The notes beneath the pieces were generated by a model. It did no database searches. It was not told the origin of the DNA and saw only the letters and a program-made list of their open reading frames with translations. Both the position numbers and the translations under genes were made by a program. A stretch of DNA of 64,000 nucleotides, taken from Streptomyces katrae. GTDB taxonomy: Bacteria; Actinomycetota; Actinomycetes; Streptomycetales; Streptomycetaceae. Within the stretch, counting starts at the first letter, position 1. Each line of letters opens with the position of its first letter. The stretch is taken from assembly GCF_000717655.1 (NCBI RefSeq), contig NZ_JNZY01000010.1, positions 186,001 through 250,000 on the forward strand, given 5' to 3'. This document shows positions 33,448 to 45,595 of this stretch, one piece after another.

Positions 33448-36400
33448 TCACTCGCGGTGCGTGGTGGCCGCCAGCGCCGCGTCCCGTACCTCCGTCTCCG
33501 CGTGCCGCCTCAGCTCCCGCAGCAGCGCCCGCCACTCGGCAGGCCAGTCGCAACGCCCGCCCATCGCCGAGGTGAGCGCGACGGCGAACAACCCCGGAAC
33601 CAGGGCCCCGTCCTGCGCGAGAGCCCGTACGGCCTCCAGCACCACGGCGGGGTCCCCGACCCGGTCGCCGTGCCGGTTCCCGTCGCGGAGCGAGCCCGCC
33701 GTCGTCGCGGCCAGCCCGGGCCGGCCCGCGTGAGCCGTCACGAGCGCGGCCAGGGCCGCCCGCAGCTCCGGCAGGTCCGCCCGCAGGTCGACCGACCGCC
33801 TCAGCAGCGCCACGCGGGCCGTGGCCAGGGCGGGTTCACCGGCGAGCTGCCGTACCAGGGCCGCGCGCAGCCGGTGGTGCTCCGCCGCGACGATCTGGCT
33901 CAGGAACCGCACCCGCTGGAGGGCCGGCAGATCGCGCTCGGCCTCGGCCTCCGCGTCGTCCCCGGACCGTACGACGGCCAACAGCTCGTCCACGGCACGA
34001 TGGAACTGGCTCCCGGTCTCGCCGCCGCCGAGGGGGTGCGGGAGCCCCGAACCGGCGATCTTCTCCAGCGCCGTCGCCGCGGCCTGCCAGCCGGGGTTCG
34101 GCGCCAGGTCGCAAACGGCCCGCCGTACGGGGTCCGCGGCGTCCGGCGCGTAGGCGACCCAGTCCGGCAGCGCCGCGACCGCCTGACCGGCCACGGACCG
34201 GTGGGGAGAGGCGGCGAGTAGCGCCACCAGCCGGGCGTAGCGCGGCCGGTGCGGCGCCGCCACCGAGAGCACCGGGGTGTGCGCGATCACGGCCCCGGCC
34301 TCCCGCGTACCGCTCGCCGCTGCCGTCTCCAGCAGGTCCCAGACCTCCCCGGTCCCCAGGAGCCCGATCGCCAGGTTCACGGCGGCGGTCGTCACGTCGG
34401 GATGGCTGTCGGCGTCGCCGCAGATGCGCGCCAGCAGCGCCGCGGCCCGGCGGGGCGGCAGGAACCGCGCGGTCAGGCGGAGCGCCTCCTTGCGGCTGGT
34501 CACCTTGACCCCCGAGGGCGCCGCCAACAGCCCGTCCAGCAGCTCCGCGAGCCGGGTCGGCGCGGTCCCCGCCGCGGCCCGCCCGGCTGCGTACACCGCG
34601 ACCCGGGCGTGGTCGTCGCCCGCGTGCGCGAGCAGTTCGGGCAGGACCACGGCAGGCTCCACCGTCCGGGCCGCGGCGGCCAGGGCGGTCTCCGCGAGCC
34701 GTGTGTCCGCCGAGCGCGCGTGCCGTCGTACGAACTCCAGCCCGTGGTCGGGGATCCGCGCCGCCGAGCGCAGGGCGTCCGCCCGCTCGTACACCGTCCT
34801 GGATTCGTCGCCCACGGCGACCTCGGCGAGCCAGGCCGCCTCCTCCTGCTGGCGCGGCACCCACCGGTCCGCCCGCTCGAGCCGGGGGAGCGGCCGTGCG
34901 GAGCCCTCGCGCAGGAACCGGCCGTACGGCGGGCGCGCGGCGAGCGCGGAGTCCAGCAGATCGGTGCGATGAGCCGACAGCACGTCCAGTACGGGCGCCA
35001 GCGCGACCGCCGACGGCTCCCGCTCCAGCAGTACGGCCACCCGCGCGCCGCGCGTCGCCGGGTCCGCCAGCCAGACCTCGGCGAGCCGTGGGAACACCCC
35101 GCCGGTGCACCGCTCCAGGGACTCGCCGAGCATCCGCTGGAGCTCCGGCATGCGGCGGCAGCGGTCCCCGAGGCAGGACACGAGCGTGAGCAGCGGTTCG
35201 TACTCGCCCTTGGACGCGCGGCCCTCGAGCCAGGGGCGCAGCACGTCGAAGATCCGCTGTTCCCGGCCGCGCGGCAGCACGCCCCCGTACCCGCCGTGCA
35301 CCAGGTGCCCGGTGCGGACGGCACGCTCGCGGAGCGTGCGCAGCGCCCAGTCGAGCAGCGCGGAGGACGGTGCCGGTTCCTCCAGCACCGCGAACACCAG
35401 GCGTTCCAGGGCCCGGCGCGTGTCGTCGGAGTGGTCGCGGGCCTCGACGGCGTCCACGGCGATCCGTTCCAGGCAGGCCACCGGCGCCTCGGCGGCCAGC
35501 AGCGGCACCGGCACCCTGGACAGTGCCGCCAGGGCGGCCGAGCGCACGGGGTCGCGTTCGTTGCGCAGCCTCCGCGTCATCAGTTCGAGCACCTCGCCCA
35601 GCGCTTCGGCGTCGCTCGCGTGGACCGCGTTCTCGACGAGCCGGACCCAGGCCACCCGGCGGGTGTCGGCGTCGGAGCTCCGCGTCCCGGCGAGGAGTTC
35701 CGGCCGCGCCTCGGCGACCGGGAGGTGCGCGACCACTTCGAGGAGTCGGTCGACCGCCCACGCGTCCCGGCGGGCGCGGTCCGCCCGGCGCCGCGCCACG
35801 GCCTGGCGGCGCTCGCGCGGGAGCACGGCCAGGACGTCGTCGGGGACCATCCCGTCGGGGGCGGGGAGGTGCGCGGTGGCCGCGTCGTGGAACGCCGCAC
35901 GCCGGCCCGGAGGCAGCGCCTTCAACAGCGCGGCCAGGTACGCGGGGCGCCCTGCCCAGCGCCGGCCGAGGGCGGGCAGGGACGGCGGATCGGCCCGGAC
36001 GAGCTGCCGCAGCCGGGACGGCGGAAGGAGGTACTCCTGGTACCCGTCCGCCCGTTCGGGGGAGGTCAGCCAGCGTACGAAGCGCTCCGCGTCGGCGGCG
36101 ACGAGCTCGCCGACCCGTTCGTCCAGGCGCCGGGGCAGCCGGCCCGGCCCGTACTGCTCCAGCAGGCCGAGCACGCGCTCAGGGGCGGCGGGCAGCGCCT
36201 CGGCCAGACCCGGGGCCTGACGTTCCCACCAGCTCGCGCGCAGGCCCTCCGGCAGCTCCGCCAGTTCGCTCGCCGCCTGGTCCAGCACCGGGCCGGGGTG
36301 GCAGCGGCCCAGCCGGTTCCAGTGGGTGACGGCATGGGCCAGCTCCGGCAGCAGAGCGGAGACGAACTCCGGCCCGCAGGCGGGGAGGAGCAAGGCGGCC

Positions 36401-36819
36401 TCGGCGTCGCCCCACTGGGCCCGCACGAGGGGCGTCAGCCGCTCCGCGAGAGCCCGGCGTGATCCCCGGAACACGGCTTGCGTCAGCTCCCGGCGGATCT
36501 CGGCGGAGGCATCGTCGTACGCCGCCTCGATCGCCTCGTCCGGCACGGGCAGCGTGCGCACGGCCCGCCGGGCGAAGGACCGCACCACCGGGTCCGGATC
36601 GGCCAGCCGTTGCGCCAGGTACTCGGTCTGCCGCCCCGCCGATGCCGCCAGCGCCGCCAGCCGCCGCTCGTAGCGGCCCCGGCCGGCCAGCTCGGCCAGT
36701 ACGCCGGGCAGTTCGCCGCTGCGGGCGAGGTCCCGGGCGGTGGTGGCGAGCAGCCGCAGCCGTTCGGCGTACGGGAGCGGATCGAGGTCGGCGAGCAGGC
36801 GTTCGACTGAGCGTGACAT
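33448..36819 (-). CDS. Giant HEAT-like repeat protein, 1123 residues
   Basis: No catalytic motif, signal or membrane segment. The whole length is built of paired amphipathic helices with patterns such as LADPDPVVRSFARRAVRTL, RSAALAALSRVPV and ARVAVYAAGRAAAGTAP, that is HEAT/armadillo-like repeats giving a large curved scaffold. Similar very long proteins are common in Streptomyces without assigned roles. Start ATG at 36819 begins SRSVERLLADLDPLPYAERLRLL; no convincing ribosome site precedes it. It stands alone. A protein-binding role is the only fair inference. Confidence 0.75.
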   Translation of the reverse strand: MSRSVERLLADLDPLPYAERLRLLATTARDLARSGELPGVLAELAGRGRYERRLAALAASAGRQTEYLAQRLADPDPVVRSFARRAVRTLPVPDEAIEAAYDDASAEIRRELTQAVFRGSRRALAERLTPLVRAQWGDAEAALLLPACGPEFVSALLPELAHAVTHWNRLGRCHPGPVLDQAASELAELPEGLRASWWERQAPGLAEALPAAPERVLGLLEQYGPGRLPRRLDERVGELVAADAERFVRWLTSPERADGYQEYLLPPSRLRQLVRADPPSLPALGRRWAGRPAYLAALLKALPPGRRAAFHDAATAHLPAPDGMVPDDVLAVLPRERRQAVARRRADRARRDAWAVDRLLEVVAHLPVAEARPELLAGTRSSDADTRRVAWVRLVENAVHASDAEALGEVLELMTRRLRNERDPVRSAALAALSRVPVPLLAAEAPVACLERIAVDAVEARDHSDDTRRALERLVFAVLEEPAPSSALLDWALRTLRERAVRTGHLVHGGYGGVLPRGREQRIFDVLRPWLEGRASKGEYEPLLTLVSCLGDRCRRMPELQRMLGESLERCTGGVFPRLAEVWLADPATRGARVAVLLEREPSAVALAPVLDVLSAHRTDLLDSALAARPPYGRFLREGSARPLPRLERADRWVPRQQEEAAWLAEVAVGDESRTVYERADALRSAARIPDHGLEFVRRHARSADTRLAETALAAAARTVEPAVVLPELLAHAGDDHARVAVYAAGRAAAGTAPTRLAELLDGLLAAPSGVKVTSRKEALRLTARFLPPRRAAALLARICGDADSHPDVTTAAVNLAIGLLGTGEVWDLLETAAASGTREAGAVIAHTPVLSVAAPHRPRYARLVALLAASPHRSVAGQAVAALPDWVAYAPDAADPVRRAVCDLAPNPGWQAAATALEKIAGSGLPHPLGGGETGSQFHRAVDELLAVVRSGDDAEAEAERDLPALQRVRFLSQIVAAEHHRLRAALVRQLAGEPALATARVALLRRSVDLRADLPELRAALAALVTAHAGRPGLAATTAGSLRDGNRHGDRVGDPAVVLEAVRALAQDGALVPGLFAVALTSAMGGRCDWPAEWRALLRELRRHAETEVRDAALAATTHRE

Positions 36820-36884
36820 GGGGTTCAGTGTGCGCACCGGGGCTGACGAGGAGAAACGGTTTCCCGGCGGCTGCGCACAGCGAG

Positions 36885-36919
36885 GAGCCCGGGCGGCCGT
36901 CACTCGGCCGCCCGGGCTC
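36885..36919 (-). terminator. Terminator of the sigma/anti-sigma operon
   Basis: A perfect 14-bp stem (36885-36898 with 36906-36919) and 7-nt loop, 31 nt beyond the anti-sigma stop codon on the minus strand. Confidence 0.85.
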
Positions 36920-36949
36920 CGCCTCTCCTCGTCGACGGGCGCCGCCGGA

Positions 36950-37678
36950 TTACACCGGCATGGGCACGGACACGAACCGCTTGCCCGATTCGTTCTCGAC
37001 CACGACCTCCTTGACGTTGGCCGGGTCCACCGCCGCCGAGCCGTCCAGCGAGGCGCCCTTGCCCTCGCCGTTCTGGCTGCCGACGACCCAGCTGCCCGCG
37101 GAGGTGCGCTTGCCGTCCTTCCCGACGACGATCAGCAGGCAGCGCTCGCCCGGCGGGATCCCCGCCACGGCCGCGTGCACCCGTACCCACCTGGCGGCGG
37201 GTGTGACCTGCACGGTCATCCGCGCATGGGTGCCCGGGTCGGTGGCCGATGCCACCTTCGTCCCGGCCACCGGGGGTGACGGCTGCGCCGTGACCGTCGG
37301 TGTCGGCGGCAGCGGCTGGGCGATGGGCCCGCCGTCCGTGGAGCCCAACTGCGCCCCGGCCCAGAACACGGCGGCCAGCGAGGCCGCCGCGGCCAGTCCC
37401 GCGACGCTCCATCGTCGGCGCCGCTCGCCCGACGCCTCGTTGCGCATCTGCCGCAGCGTGCGCTGGAGCAGCAGATCACCGCCCTGCGGCGGTCCGTCGA
37501 GGAAGGCCTCCACAGGCACCTCGCCCAATGCCGCTTCCATCTCGCGCAACGCGGCCACCTCCTCACGGCATTGCACGCAGCCGCTCATGTGCTCTTCGAC
37601 CCGGCGGACGTCCTCCGCCTCCAGGACGCCGAGAACGTACGGGCCGAGCAGTTCCTCCTCGTGCCGCTGCCGGTTCAT
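36950..37678 (-). CDS. Membrane anti-sigma factor with zinc-finger domain
   Basis: 242 residues. The N-terminal cytoplasmic domain carries the HxxxCxxC zinc motif of ZAS anti-sigma factors (His30, Cys34, Cys37 in EEHMSGCVQCREE). A single membrane helix (about 91-110) follows, then a Pro/Thr-rich spacer and an extracytoplasmic RskA-like C-terminal domain (ERCLLIVVGKDGKRTSAGSW). It should hold the adjacent ECF sigma factor inactive until an external signal. Start ATG overlaps the sigma stop (ATGA), the normal co-expression arrangement. Confidence 0.9.
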   Translation of the reverse strand: MNRQRHEEELLGPYVLGVLEAEDVRRVEEHMSGCVQCREEVAALREMEAALGEVPVEAFLDGPPQGGDLLLQRTLRQMRNEASGERRRRWSVAGLAAAASLAAVFWAGAQLGSTDGGPIAQPLPPTPTVTAQPSPPVAGTKVASATDPGTHARMTVQVTPAARWVRVHAAVAGIPPGERCLLIVVGKDGKRTSAGSWVVGSQNGEGKGASLDGSAAVDPANVKEVVVENESGKRFVSVPMPV

Positions 37679-38271
37679 GCCACCACCTCACGCAGTCCGG
37701 CGGGCTGCTGGGGCGGCCTGCCCATTCGATTGCCCTCCTTGGTACTGCCTTGTCGGAATACCTCGCGCAGCGCCTTGAGGGCGTAATGCGCGCGTGATTT
37801 GACCGTGCCCGCCGGGATGCCGAGGCTGTCGGCCGCCTCGGCCACGCTGAGCTGGCGGTAGTACAACTCCTTCAGCACGTCCCGGTGCTCCGGGGACAGC
37901 TGGTCGAGGGCCCCCAGCACGGTCATCGTGTCGACCACGGAATCGGCGTGGTCCAGCTCCACCGGGGGAGTGGCCGCGGCCCCGGAAACCTCCGCGGGGC
38001 GGGCGGCCTTGGCCCGGTAGCGGTCGGTGATGATGTTGCGGGCCACCGTCAGCAGCCAGCCGCGCACCGAACCCTTTCCGTTGACCAGGACCTCGGAATG
38101 CCGCCAGGCCCGGATGAGGGTCTCCTGGACGACGTCCTCGGCCGTGGCCCGGTCCCCGGTCAGCCGGGTGGCGTAGGCGAGCAGGGCGTGGCCGTGCTCC
38201 TCGTAGACCGACCTGATCAAAGCCTCGTCGGTCGAGCCCCGCCGCGTGCGGGGCCACAGTGGTCCGGCCAT
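37675..38271 (-). CDS. ECF-type RNA polymerase sigma factor
   Basis: About 198 residues. Region 2 (YEEHGHALLAYATRLTGDRATAEDVVQETLIRAWRH) and region 4 (LSPEHRDVLKELYYRQLSVAEAADSLGIPAGTVKSRAHYALKALRE) are complete, as in sigma-70 family ECF factors paired with RskA-type anti-sigmas. I chose ATG 38271 (MAGPLWPR) because of the strong GGAGAGGGTGAG site; ATGs at 38298 and 38340 are possible. The C-terminal tail continues beyond region 4 and overlaps the anti-sigma start. Confidence 0.9.
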   Translation of the reverse strand: MAGPLWPRTRRGSTDEALIRSVYEEHGHALLAYATRLTGDRATAEDVVQETLIRAWRHSEVLVNGKGSVRGWLLTVARNIITDRYRAKAARPAEVSGAAATPPVELDHADSVVDTMTVLGALDQLSPEHRDVLKELYYRQLSVAEAADSLGIPAGTVKSRAHYALKALREVFRQGSTKEGNRMGRPPQQPAGLREVVA

Positions 38272-38386
38272 CTCACCCTCTCCGTCTTCCTCGCCCATGT
38301 GGTGCGGACAGAACACGCCTCCCGACGGGGCCCGGTTCATGTGACCCGCATCACTCGTGTGTGGCGGTACTTCGACGGGGCGGCCC

Positions 38387-39379
38387 TCAGGTCCGGCAGC
38401 CGAGCCCCTCGTTGAGGCATGCGACGACCGCGGCCATCTGCCCGTCCGTCATGGCGTCCACGAACATCGCGTGGTCCGTCCTCGGGCTGTGCCGCTGCTC
38501 GGGGAAGGAGTCGACGGCGACCGGCACGCCCGGCGGCACGTCGTACGCGAGGGAGATGCGCAGCTGGGGCACGGCGAAGGTGCCCTGCGGGCAGACGCCG
38601 TTGGCCGCGGGGAAGCCCAGGTGCGAGCGGTGGCCCGGGCTCTCGGTGTCCAGTCCGTTCCAGCAGCTGGGGAAGACGAGCGTGCGGGTGAGGCGTTCGC
38701 CGGCGGGGCAGCGCGGGTAGCGGGTGGTGAACCGGTCGGGGGATCCGGAACAGCCCCAGCGGGCGCGGACGTCTGCGTCGCCCGCCGCGGTGTAAGCCAC
38801 CGCGTCACCGGTCATCGCGCGCAGGAAGCGAGGCATCGGCACGACCTTGCCCACCGGGCTGCCGCGGAACTCCACGGAGACCGTCGCCTCGGGCAGGATC
38901 TCGCCCGAGTTGCCGTGCCCTGCGGAGCTCTCGTCGGGGTGGCTGCCCGCCCGGTCGATCCGGCGCAGGACGGGCCAGTAGTACGTGGAGCGGTCGCCGC
39001 CGCGGCAACTGGTCGCGGCGGTGGCGAGGGAGGCATCGGTCGACAGCGCGTCCGTGGACAGGTTCCCGACGTACGCGTGGGTGTGGTGGGCGCCCGAGCG
39101 CAGTCCCGGAGACACCACCAGGTTGTCCTCGTTGTAGTGGCGCTCCTCGTTGCGCCCGCAGTCCACCGTCACGGTGCCCGTCGAAGCGTCGGGCCCGGCC
39201 GACGGATCGCGGGGACCGGGGGGTACGTCCTGTATGTCCACGTAGTCACGGGAGTTCATCCCGGAATGCGGCGTCCCGTCGGGGCTCGCCACCCGGGCAG
39301 CGCCCAGCACGGCGGCGGTCAGCCCGATGCCGAGCACCAGGCAGACGAGCAGTGTGAGCAGTCGGCGTTCGTTCCGCAT
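38387..39379 (-). CDS. Secreted DUF1996 protein
   Basis: 330 residues. Signal or anchor helix LLTLLVCLVLGIGLTAAVLGAA near the N-terminus, then the DUF1996 core: CGRNEERHYNEDNLVVSPGL, AHHTHAYVGN, TYYWPVLRR, FPSCWNGLD, and C-terminal LRISLAYDVPPG. Cysteines pair as expected for an exported protein. Homologues occur in fungi and actinomycetes, sometimes with carbohydrate-binding domains; the function is not established. An in-frame GTG three codons upstream (39388) is an alternative start. Confidence 0.82.
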   Translation of the reverse strand: MRNERRLLTLLVCLVLGIGLTAAVLGAARVASPDGTPHSGMNSRDYVDIQDVPPGPRDPSAGPDASTGTVTVDCGRNEERHYNEDNLVVSPGLRSGAHHTHAYVGNLSTDALSTDASLATAATSCRGGDRSTYYWPVLRRIDRAGSHPDESSAGHGNSGEILPEATVSVEFRGSPVGKVVPMPRFLRAMTGDAVAYTAAGDADVRARWGCSGSPDRFTTRYPRCPAGERLTRTLVFPSCWNGLDTESPGHRSHLGFPAANGVCPQGTFAVPQLRISLAYDVPPGVPVAVDSFPEQRHSPRTDHAMFVDAMTDGQMAAVVACLNEGLGCRT

Positions 39380-39491
39380 GCGGGTCACGTTTGCCGCTGC
39401 GCGCCGCAGCGTCAACCTGGCATCCGCATGTCGGCCAGGCTGCAGCCGGGGAGCTTGCCGAGCCGGCGGGCGGCCGCGCACAGTACCCGGC

Positions 39492-40238
39492 ATGACACCC
39501 GCTGAGCTCCTGCACGCGTTCGCCCGCACCCGCGCCTCGCTCGACGGCGCCGAGGTGACCTTCTGGTGGTCCGGGGACGTCCACTCCTGGGCCCCGGACC
39601 AGCCGTACCGGCACCTGTTCGGCTTCGAAGGCGTCAACGTCGCCCGGCTCGTCGAGGACCCGGAGACGGGGGGCTTCCAACTGCTCACCAGGGAAGCCGC
39701 GTTCTACCTGGATCCGCAGACCCGGGAGATCCTGGACACCTGGGAGGGCAAGCCGGTGATCCACATCTGGAACGATCCGGCCAATCTGAGGCTGCGGCCG
39801 TTCCCGGTCCCGCTGACCGAGCTCGGGGACCAGGTCTGCTTCAGTCTGGAGATCCCGCTCGCCTACCCCTCGCCGCTCCCGGTCGCCGAGTACCCGCTGA
39901 ACTCCGCCGACGACACGTACAAGGCCCTCGAGCTCTTCCAGTTCTTCGCGCCGCGCTCCGTGCTCACCACCGACGAGCCGGGCGTCCCGTGCACCATGTC
40001 GTGGATGCGGATGTCGCCGTGGCTCCCGTGGATGGAACGGGGCATGCGCCCGGGCGGCCTCACCTTCCACTGCCGGGGCCGCAAGCTCGCCTCCTACGCC
40101 GAGGTCCCGGAGCGCACCCGAGGCCACATCGCCGCGCACCACCCCGAGTACGCCCACGCCCCGGAGAAGTGGACCGAACCCAACGAGACGAGCTGGACCT
40201 ACTTCCGCAGGCACCACGCACCACAGCCCCGGCCCTGA
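39492..40238 (+). CDS. DUF1838 family protein
   Basis: 248 residues, no signal. The protein has the DUF1838 pattern: WWSGDVHSWAPDQPYRHLFG, FEGVNVARLV, EAAFYLDPQTREILDTW, and VIHIWNDPANL. Aromatic-rich beta strands suggest a lipocalin-like or ligand-binding fold, but no catalytic residue is evident. Start ATG 39492 opens at the conserved region. No operon partner (237 nt before the next gene). Confidence 0.75.
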   Translation: MTPAELLHAFARTRASLDGAEVTFWWSGDVHSWAPDQPYRHLFGFEGVNVARLVEDPETGGFQLLTREAAFYLDPQTREILDTWEGKPVIHIWNDPANLRLRPFPVPLTELGDQVCFSLEIPLAYPSPLPVAEYPLNSADDTYKALELFQFFAPRSVLTTDEPGVPCTMSWMRMSPWLPWMERGMRPGGLTFHCRGRKLASYAEVPERTRGHIAAHHPEYAHAPEKWTEPNETSWTYFRRHHAPQPRP

Positions 40239-40475
40239 GCCCGACGGCCCTGACAGCCCGACGGCCCTGCCGGGCCTGCGGCCCGTACGGCGCAGCCCGG
40301 GATGCGGCACCTGCCGGGTTCTGACGATGATGGCAGGACCCGGCAGCGGGCTCGTACACACTCCCGTCGACCGGTCGACCGCATGCGCCGCCGACGCCCG
40401 ACGCCCGACGCCATCACCGTCCCGTTCGCGGCCATGAACGGCCTCAGTCCTGCCGTGCACGCGTGAGGAGGAGTT

Positions 40476-40832
40476 GTGGCACCTCTGGCTCGGATTCCCC
40501 TCGACGGCGGGGGCGGTCTTCTGATCGAAGCCCCGGCCGGGCTGGAGGCTCTGGAGGGGCCGGTGAAGGCCGGCCGCCTCGGCGAGGCCGTCCACGACCT
40601 GCCGGAGACGCTGCAAGAGGTGCTGGTGCCGATCACGAAGGCCGTCGGCGCCACCCTCGAGCAACTGCGCAAGGCGCGGCCCGACCACATCGCCGTCGCC
40701 TTCGGTGTCGACCTCGCGTTCGAGGCAGGGGCCGTGATCACCAAGACCGGCGCCGGCTGCCACTTGAACGTGACCGTCGCCTGGAGGGCGTCGGGCGCCG
40801 CCCGACCGGGCACGGACGGCAGCGCGGGCTGA
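40476..40832 (+). CDS. Trypco1-like (trypsin-co-occurring) small protein
   Basis: 118 residues. The pattern fits the CU044_2847/Trypco1 family: a beta strand pair at the N-terminus (ARIPLDGGGGLLIEAPAG), a central helix (LQEVLVPITKAVGATLEQLRK) and a C-terminal sheet (HIAVAFGVDLAFEAGAVITKTGAGCHLNVTVAW). These proteins are named for sitting next to trypsin-like proteases in NTPase-controlled conflict systems and are thought to link the protease to a partner. The trypsin domain gene follows after 5 nt. GTG start at 40476 with GAGGAGGAG. Confidence 0.78.
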   Translation: MAPLARIPLDGGGGLLIEAPAGLEALEGPVKAGRLGEAVHDLPETLQEVLVPITKAVGATLEQLRKARPDHIAVAFGVDLAFEAGAVITKTGAGCHLNVTVAWRASGAARPGTDGSAG

Positions 40833-40837
40833 TCCGG

Positions 40838-43067
40838 TTGGACAGCGCTGCCGACGGGCCGGATCCCGCCAGGGGCCCGGCGGACGACCACCCGCCGGGA
40901 GCGGGAATCTCGCCCGCAGTGGCACAGGTCCTCGCCGCCGACGGGGCGGTGGCCGGCGCCGGCTTCCTGGTGGCCGGGGACATCCTGGTCACCTGCGCGC
41001 ATGTCGTCACCGGGGCCGGATCCGGGCCCGGCGGGAGCGTCCGGCTGGTCTTCCCGCACGCGGCCGGCGCGCCCCGGATCGAGGGGCAGGTCCTGGAGGA
41101 GCCGTGGCGGGCCCCCGGCGACGAGGACGTGGCCGTCGTCCGCCTGAGCGGCGCCCTGCCGGACGTGGAGGCGCTTGCGTTGGGCTCTGCCGAAGGCGCC
41201 GCGGGCCACAAGGTGCGCTCGTTCGGGTTCCCGGACCAGGCCCCGCGGGGCGGACACTGGGGCTACGCCGTGGCCGGCGATTGGCTGCCGGCCGTCGAGG
41301 GCAGGAGCGCGCGCCTCCAGCTGACCGATGCCAACGACCTGACCACCGGGTTCAGCGGCGGGCCGATCCTCGACATCAAGACCGGCCTGGTCATCGGCAT
41401 GCTCACCGAGATCACCGCCCCGGACGCGTACGGGAAGGGGCAGGGCATCGCCTACGTCACCCCCGTCCGGGTCCTGCGCGAGGTCTGGCCCGGTCTGGTG
41501 GAGCAGGACGTCTGCCCCTACCAGGGGCTGGAGCCGTTCACCGCAGAGCAGGCCCACTGGTTCGAGGGCCGCAAGGACGCCGTACGGCAGGTCATTGCGA
41601 GCCTCGCCCGGCAGCGGCGGGTGACCCTCCTGCTCGGTCCCACCGGTTCGGGCAAGTCCTCCTTGGTCGAAGCCGGCGTCCTGCCCGCGCTGGCGCAGGG
41701 TGGACTGCCCGGCAGCGACCGGTGGCTGCAAGTCATCGCCCGGCCGCGGCAGAACCTGCTGCTCGAGATCGAGCGCGCCGGGCTTCCGGGGGCCGCGACC
41801 GACGGGATCGCCGCAGCCGTCACCCGCAGGCTCGAGGCCGAACGCGGCCTGGCGGTGTGCGTGCCCCGACAGGACGGTGCGGTTGTGGAATGTGGACGCC
41901 GGCACGGCGCGGACGCTGTCCGACCGCCCCGCAGCGGTGGGGTCGGTGGCGTTCAGTCCGGATGGGCGCACTCTCGCCACGGGCAGCCTCGACGGCACGG
42001 TGCAGTTGTGGGATGTGGACACGGGCACGAGTCGCCCCCCGCTGTCCGGCCCCGGCGACGCGGTGTGGTCGGTGGCGTTCAGTCCGGACGGGCGCACTCT
42101 CGCCACGGGCAACTCCGACCGGACGGTGCGGTTGTGGGATGTGCACTCGGGCAGGAGCCGCCCCGCGCTGCTCGGCCACGGCGACGGGGTGTGGTCGGTG
42201 GCGTTCGGCCGGGACGGCACGCTCGCCCGCGGCGGTGACGACAAGACGGTGCGTTTGTGGGACACGGACACGGACATGGACCGTCCCCCGCTGTCCGGCC
42301 ATACCGGAGCGATGCGGTCGGTCGCGTTCAGTCAGGACGGGAGCAGACTCGCCAGCGGCAGTGACGACAAGACGGTGCGGTTGTCGGACGGGAGGACCGG
42401 CAAGCTCCTCAGAACGGTGTCCGGCCCCGGCGGCAAGCCGGTGAGTGCGGTGGCGTTCCACCCCGGCGGGCGCACCCTGGTCACCGGCAGCACCGGCAGC
42501 ACCGACGGCCAGCTGAGGCTGTGGGACGCGAAGACCGGCAAGCTCGTCAGAACGCTGTCCGGCGGCCACACCAAGGCGGTGGGCTCGGTGGCGTTCAGCC
42601 CCGATGGGCGCAACCTGGCCACGGGCAGCCTCGACGGCACCGTGAAGTTGTGGGACGGGGACACCGGCGGGTATCGCAGCACCCTGCCGCGCTCTACGTA
42701 CCCGGTGCATGCGGTGGCGTTCAGCAGGGACGGGGAGACCCTCGCGACCGGCAGCGACGACCTGGACGTGTGGTTGTGGCACGTGGCCGCCCGCAAGGTC
42801 CGCAGCAAGCTGCCCGGCCACACCGACGTGGTGGGCTCGGCGGTGTTCGGTCCCGGTGTTCTCGCCAGTGGCAGCAAGGACGGAACGGTGCGGCTGTGGG
42901 TCGTCCGCGATCCTGATGCATCGGTCAAGGAGATCTGCCGGTCCGTCAACCGGGACCTCACCGAGGACGAACTCAAGTCGGTCGGCCGCGTGTGTCCGAC
43001 CTGCTGGTGCCGCACTGCGGCGCGCAGGACCTCGAGCGAACTCAGCCCTGCACGGCCTGACCCGTAA
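40838..43067 (+). pseudogene. Trypsin-nSTAND-WD40 conflict protein, broken by deletion and frame change
   Basis: The 5' part (frame 2, about 40838-41865) encodes a trypsin-like domain with His in VTCAHVV, Asp in DEDVAVVRL and Ser in TGFSGGPI. The opening of an nSTAND1 NTPase follows (CPYQGLEPF, Walker A LLGPTGSGKSS). The frame then runs into Arg-rich nonsense, while frame 3 takes over near 41870 with about eight WD40 repeats (SVAFSPDGRTLATGSLDGTV and so on) to the stop at 43067. Walker B and the rest of the NTPase are absent. I infer an internal deletion that fused the P-loop region to the propeller out of frame. Initiation at TTG 40838, coupled to the Trypco1 stop, is uncertain. Two short independent proteins are possible but less likely. 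Confidence 0.7.
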
Positions 43068-43579
43068 CCCCGGACAGGCCGTGCTGTGCTGCGTGGAGGG
43101 GGCTTGCCCGGGTTCGGGGCACACATCCCGCTTTGTCCGCGGCCCGCTCCGCAGTCGTTGCCGGAGGCTGCTTCGACGTGCGGTCGGCCCGCGCTGTACG
43201 GGCCACCCCTGCGGGAGGGCCGGTAGGGCCGGGAGGTAGGGTCCCGGGGAGGTGTAGGGGGGCGTCAGGGGGGTGGACAAGGGTTTTCCCGGTATCGGGT
43301 TCATCCTCGCGTTGCCTACTGTCTGCCCACCGGCGATCTTTCCCACCCCGAACGGACCCCGCGCCAACCCCACATGGTGTGAAGCCGTGCGGCCGGGAAG
43401 ATCGCCCGCACCGCCGTTGCCCCTGCCCCGCCGAAGCGGCCGGGGCAACGCGGCGAGCAGCGGTGGCCGGGACGGGCGTGACCAACCCGTCCCCGGCCCC
43501 GTAGCCGCCGGTTCACCTCCCACACAGCTCCAACCGCCCGCTCCGGCTTGCCCGGAAACGGCCCGCGAAAGGGAACACC
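43068..43579. other. Intergenic region before the subtilase gene
   Basis: 512 nt without a supported gene on either strand. GC-rich throughout, with G-runs near 43240-43275. It should hold the subtilase promoter, but I could not single out convincing hexamers. Confidence 0.5.
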
Positions 43580-45406
<1,827 letters not shown>

Positions 45407-45435
45407 GGGCCCGATAGTACGGACCATTGAGCCCC

Positions 45436-45472
45436 GCGGACCTGCTGATACATCTCGTATCGGCAGGTCCGC
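45436..45472 (+). terminator. Terminator of the subtilase gene
   Basis: 16-bp stem with one mismatch (45436-45451 with 45457-45472), 5-nt loop, and a GTTT run a few bases after, 30 nt beyond the stop codon. Confidence 0.8.
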
Positions 45473-45595
45473 AGCCGTTTCCCGACAGCTGACTGAATTC
45501 TGCGTCACAATCCGTGTCCACCCGGCATCCGACCTCGTATTGTCGCGTCTCACAGGAGAGGCACAGAGTGGGGACCGAGAGGCTGGTGGCTGTGC

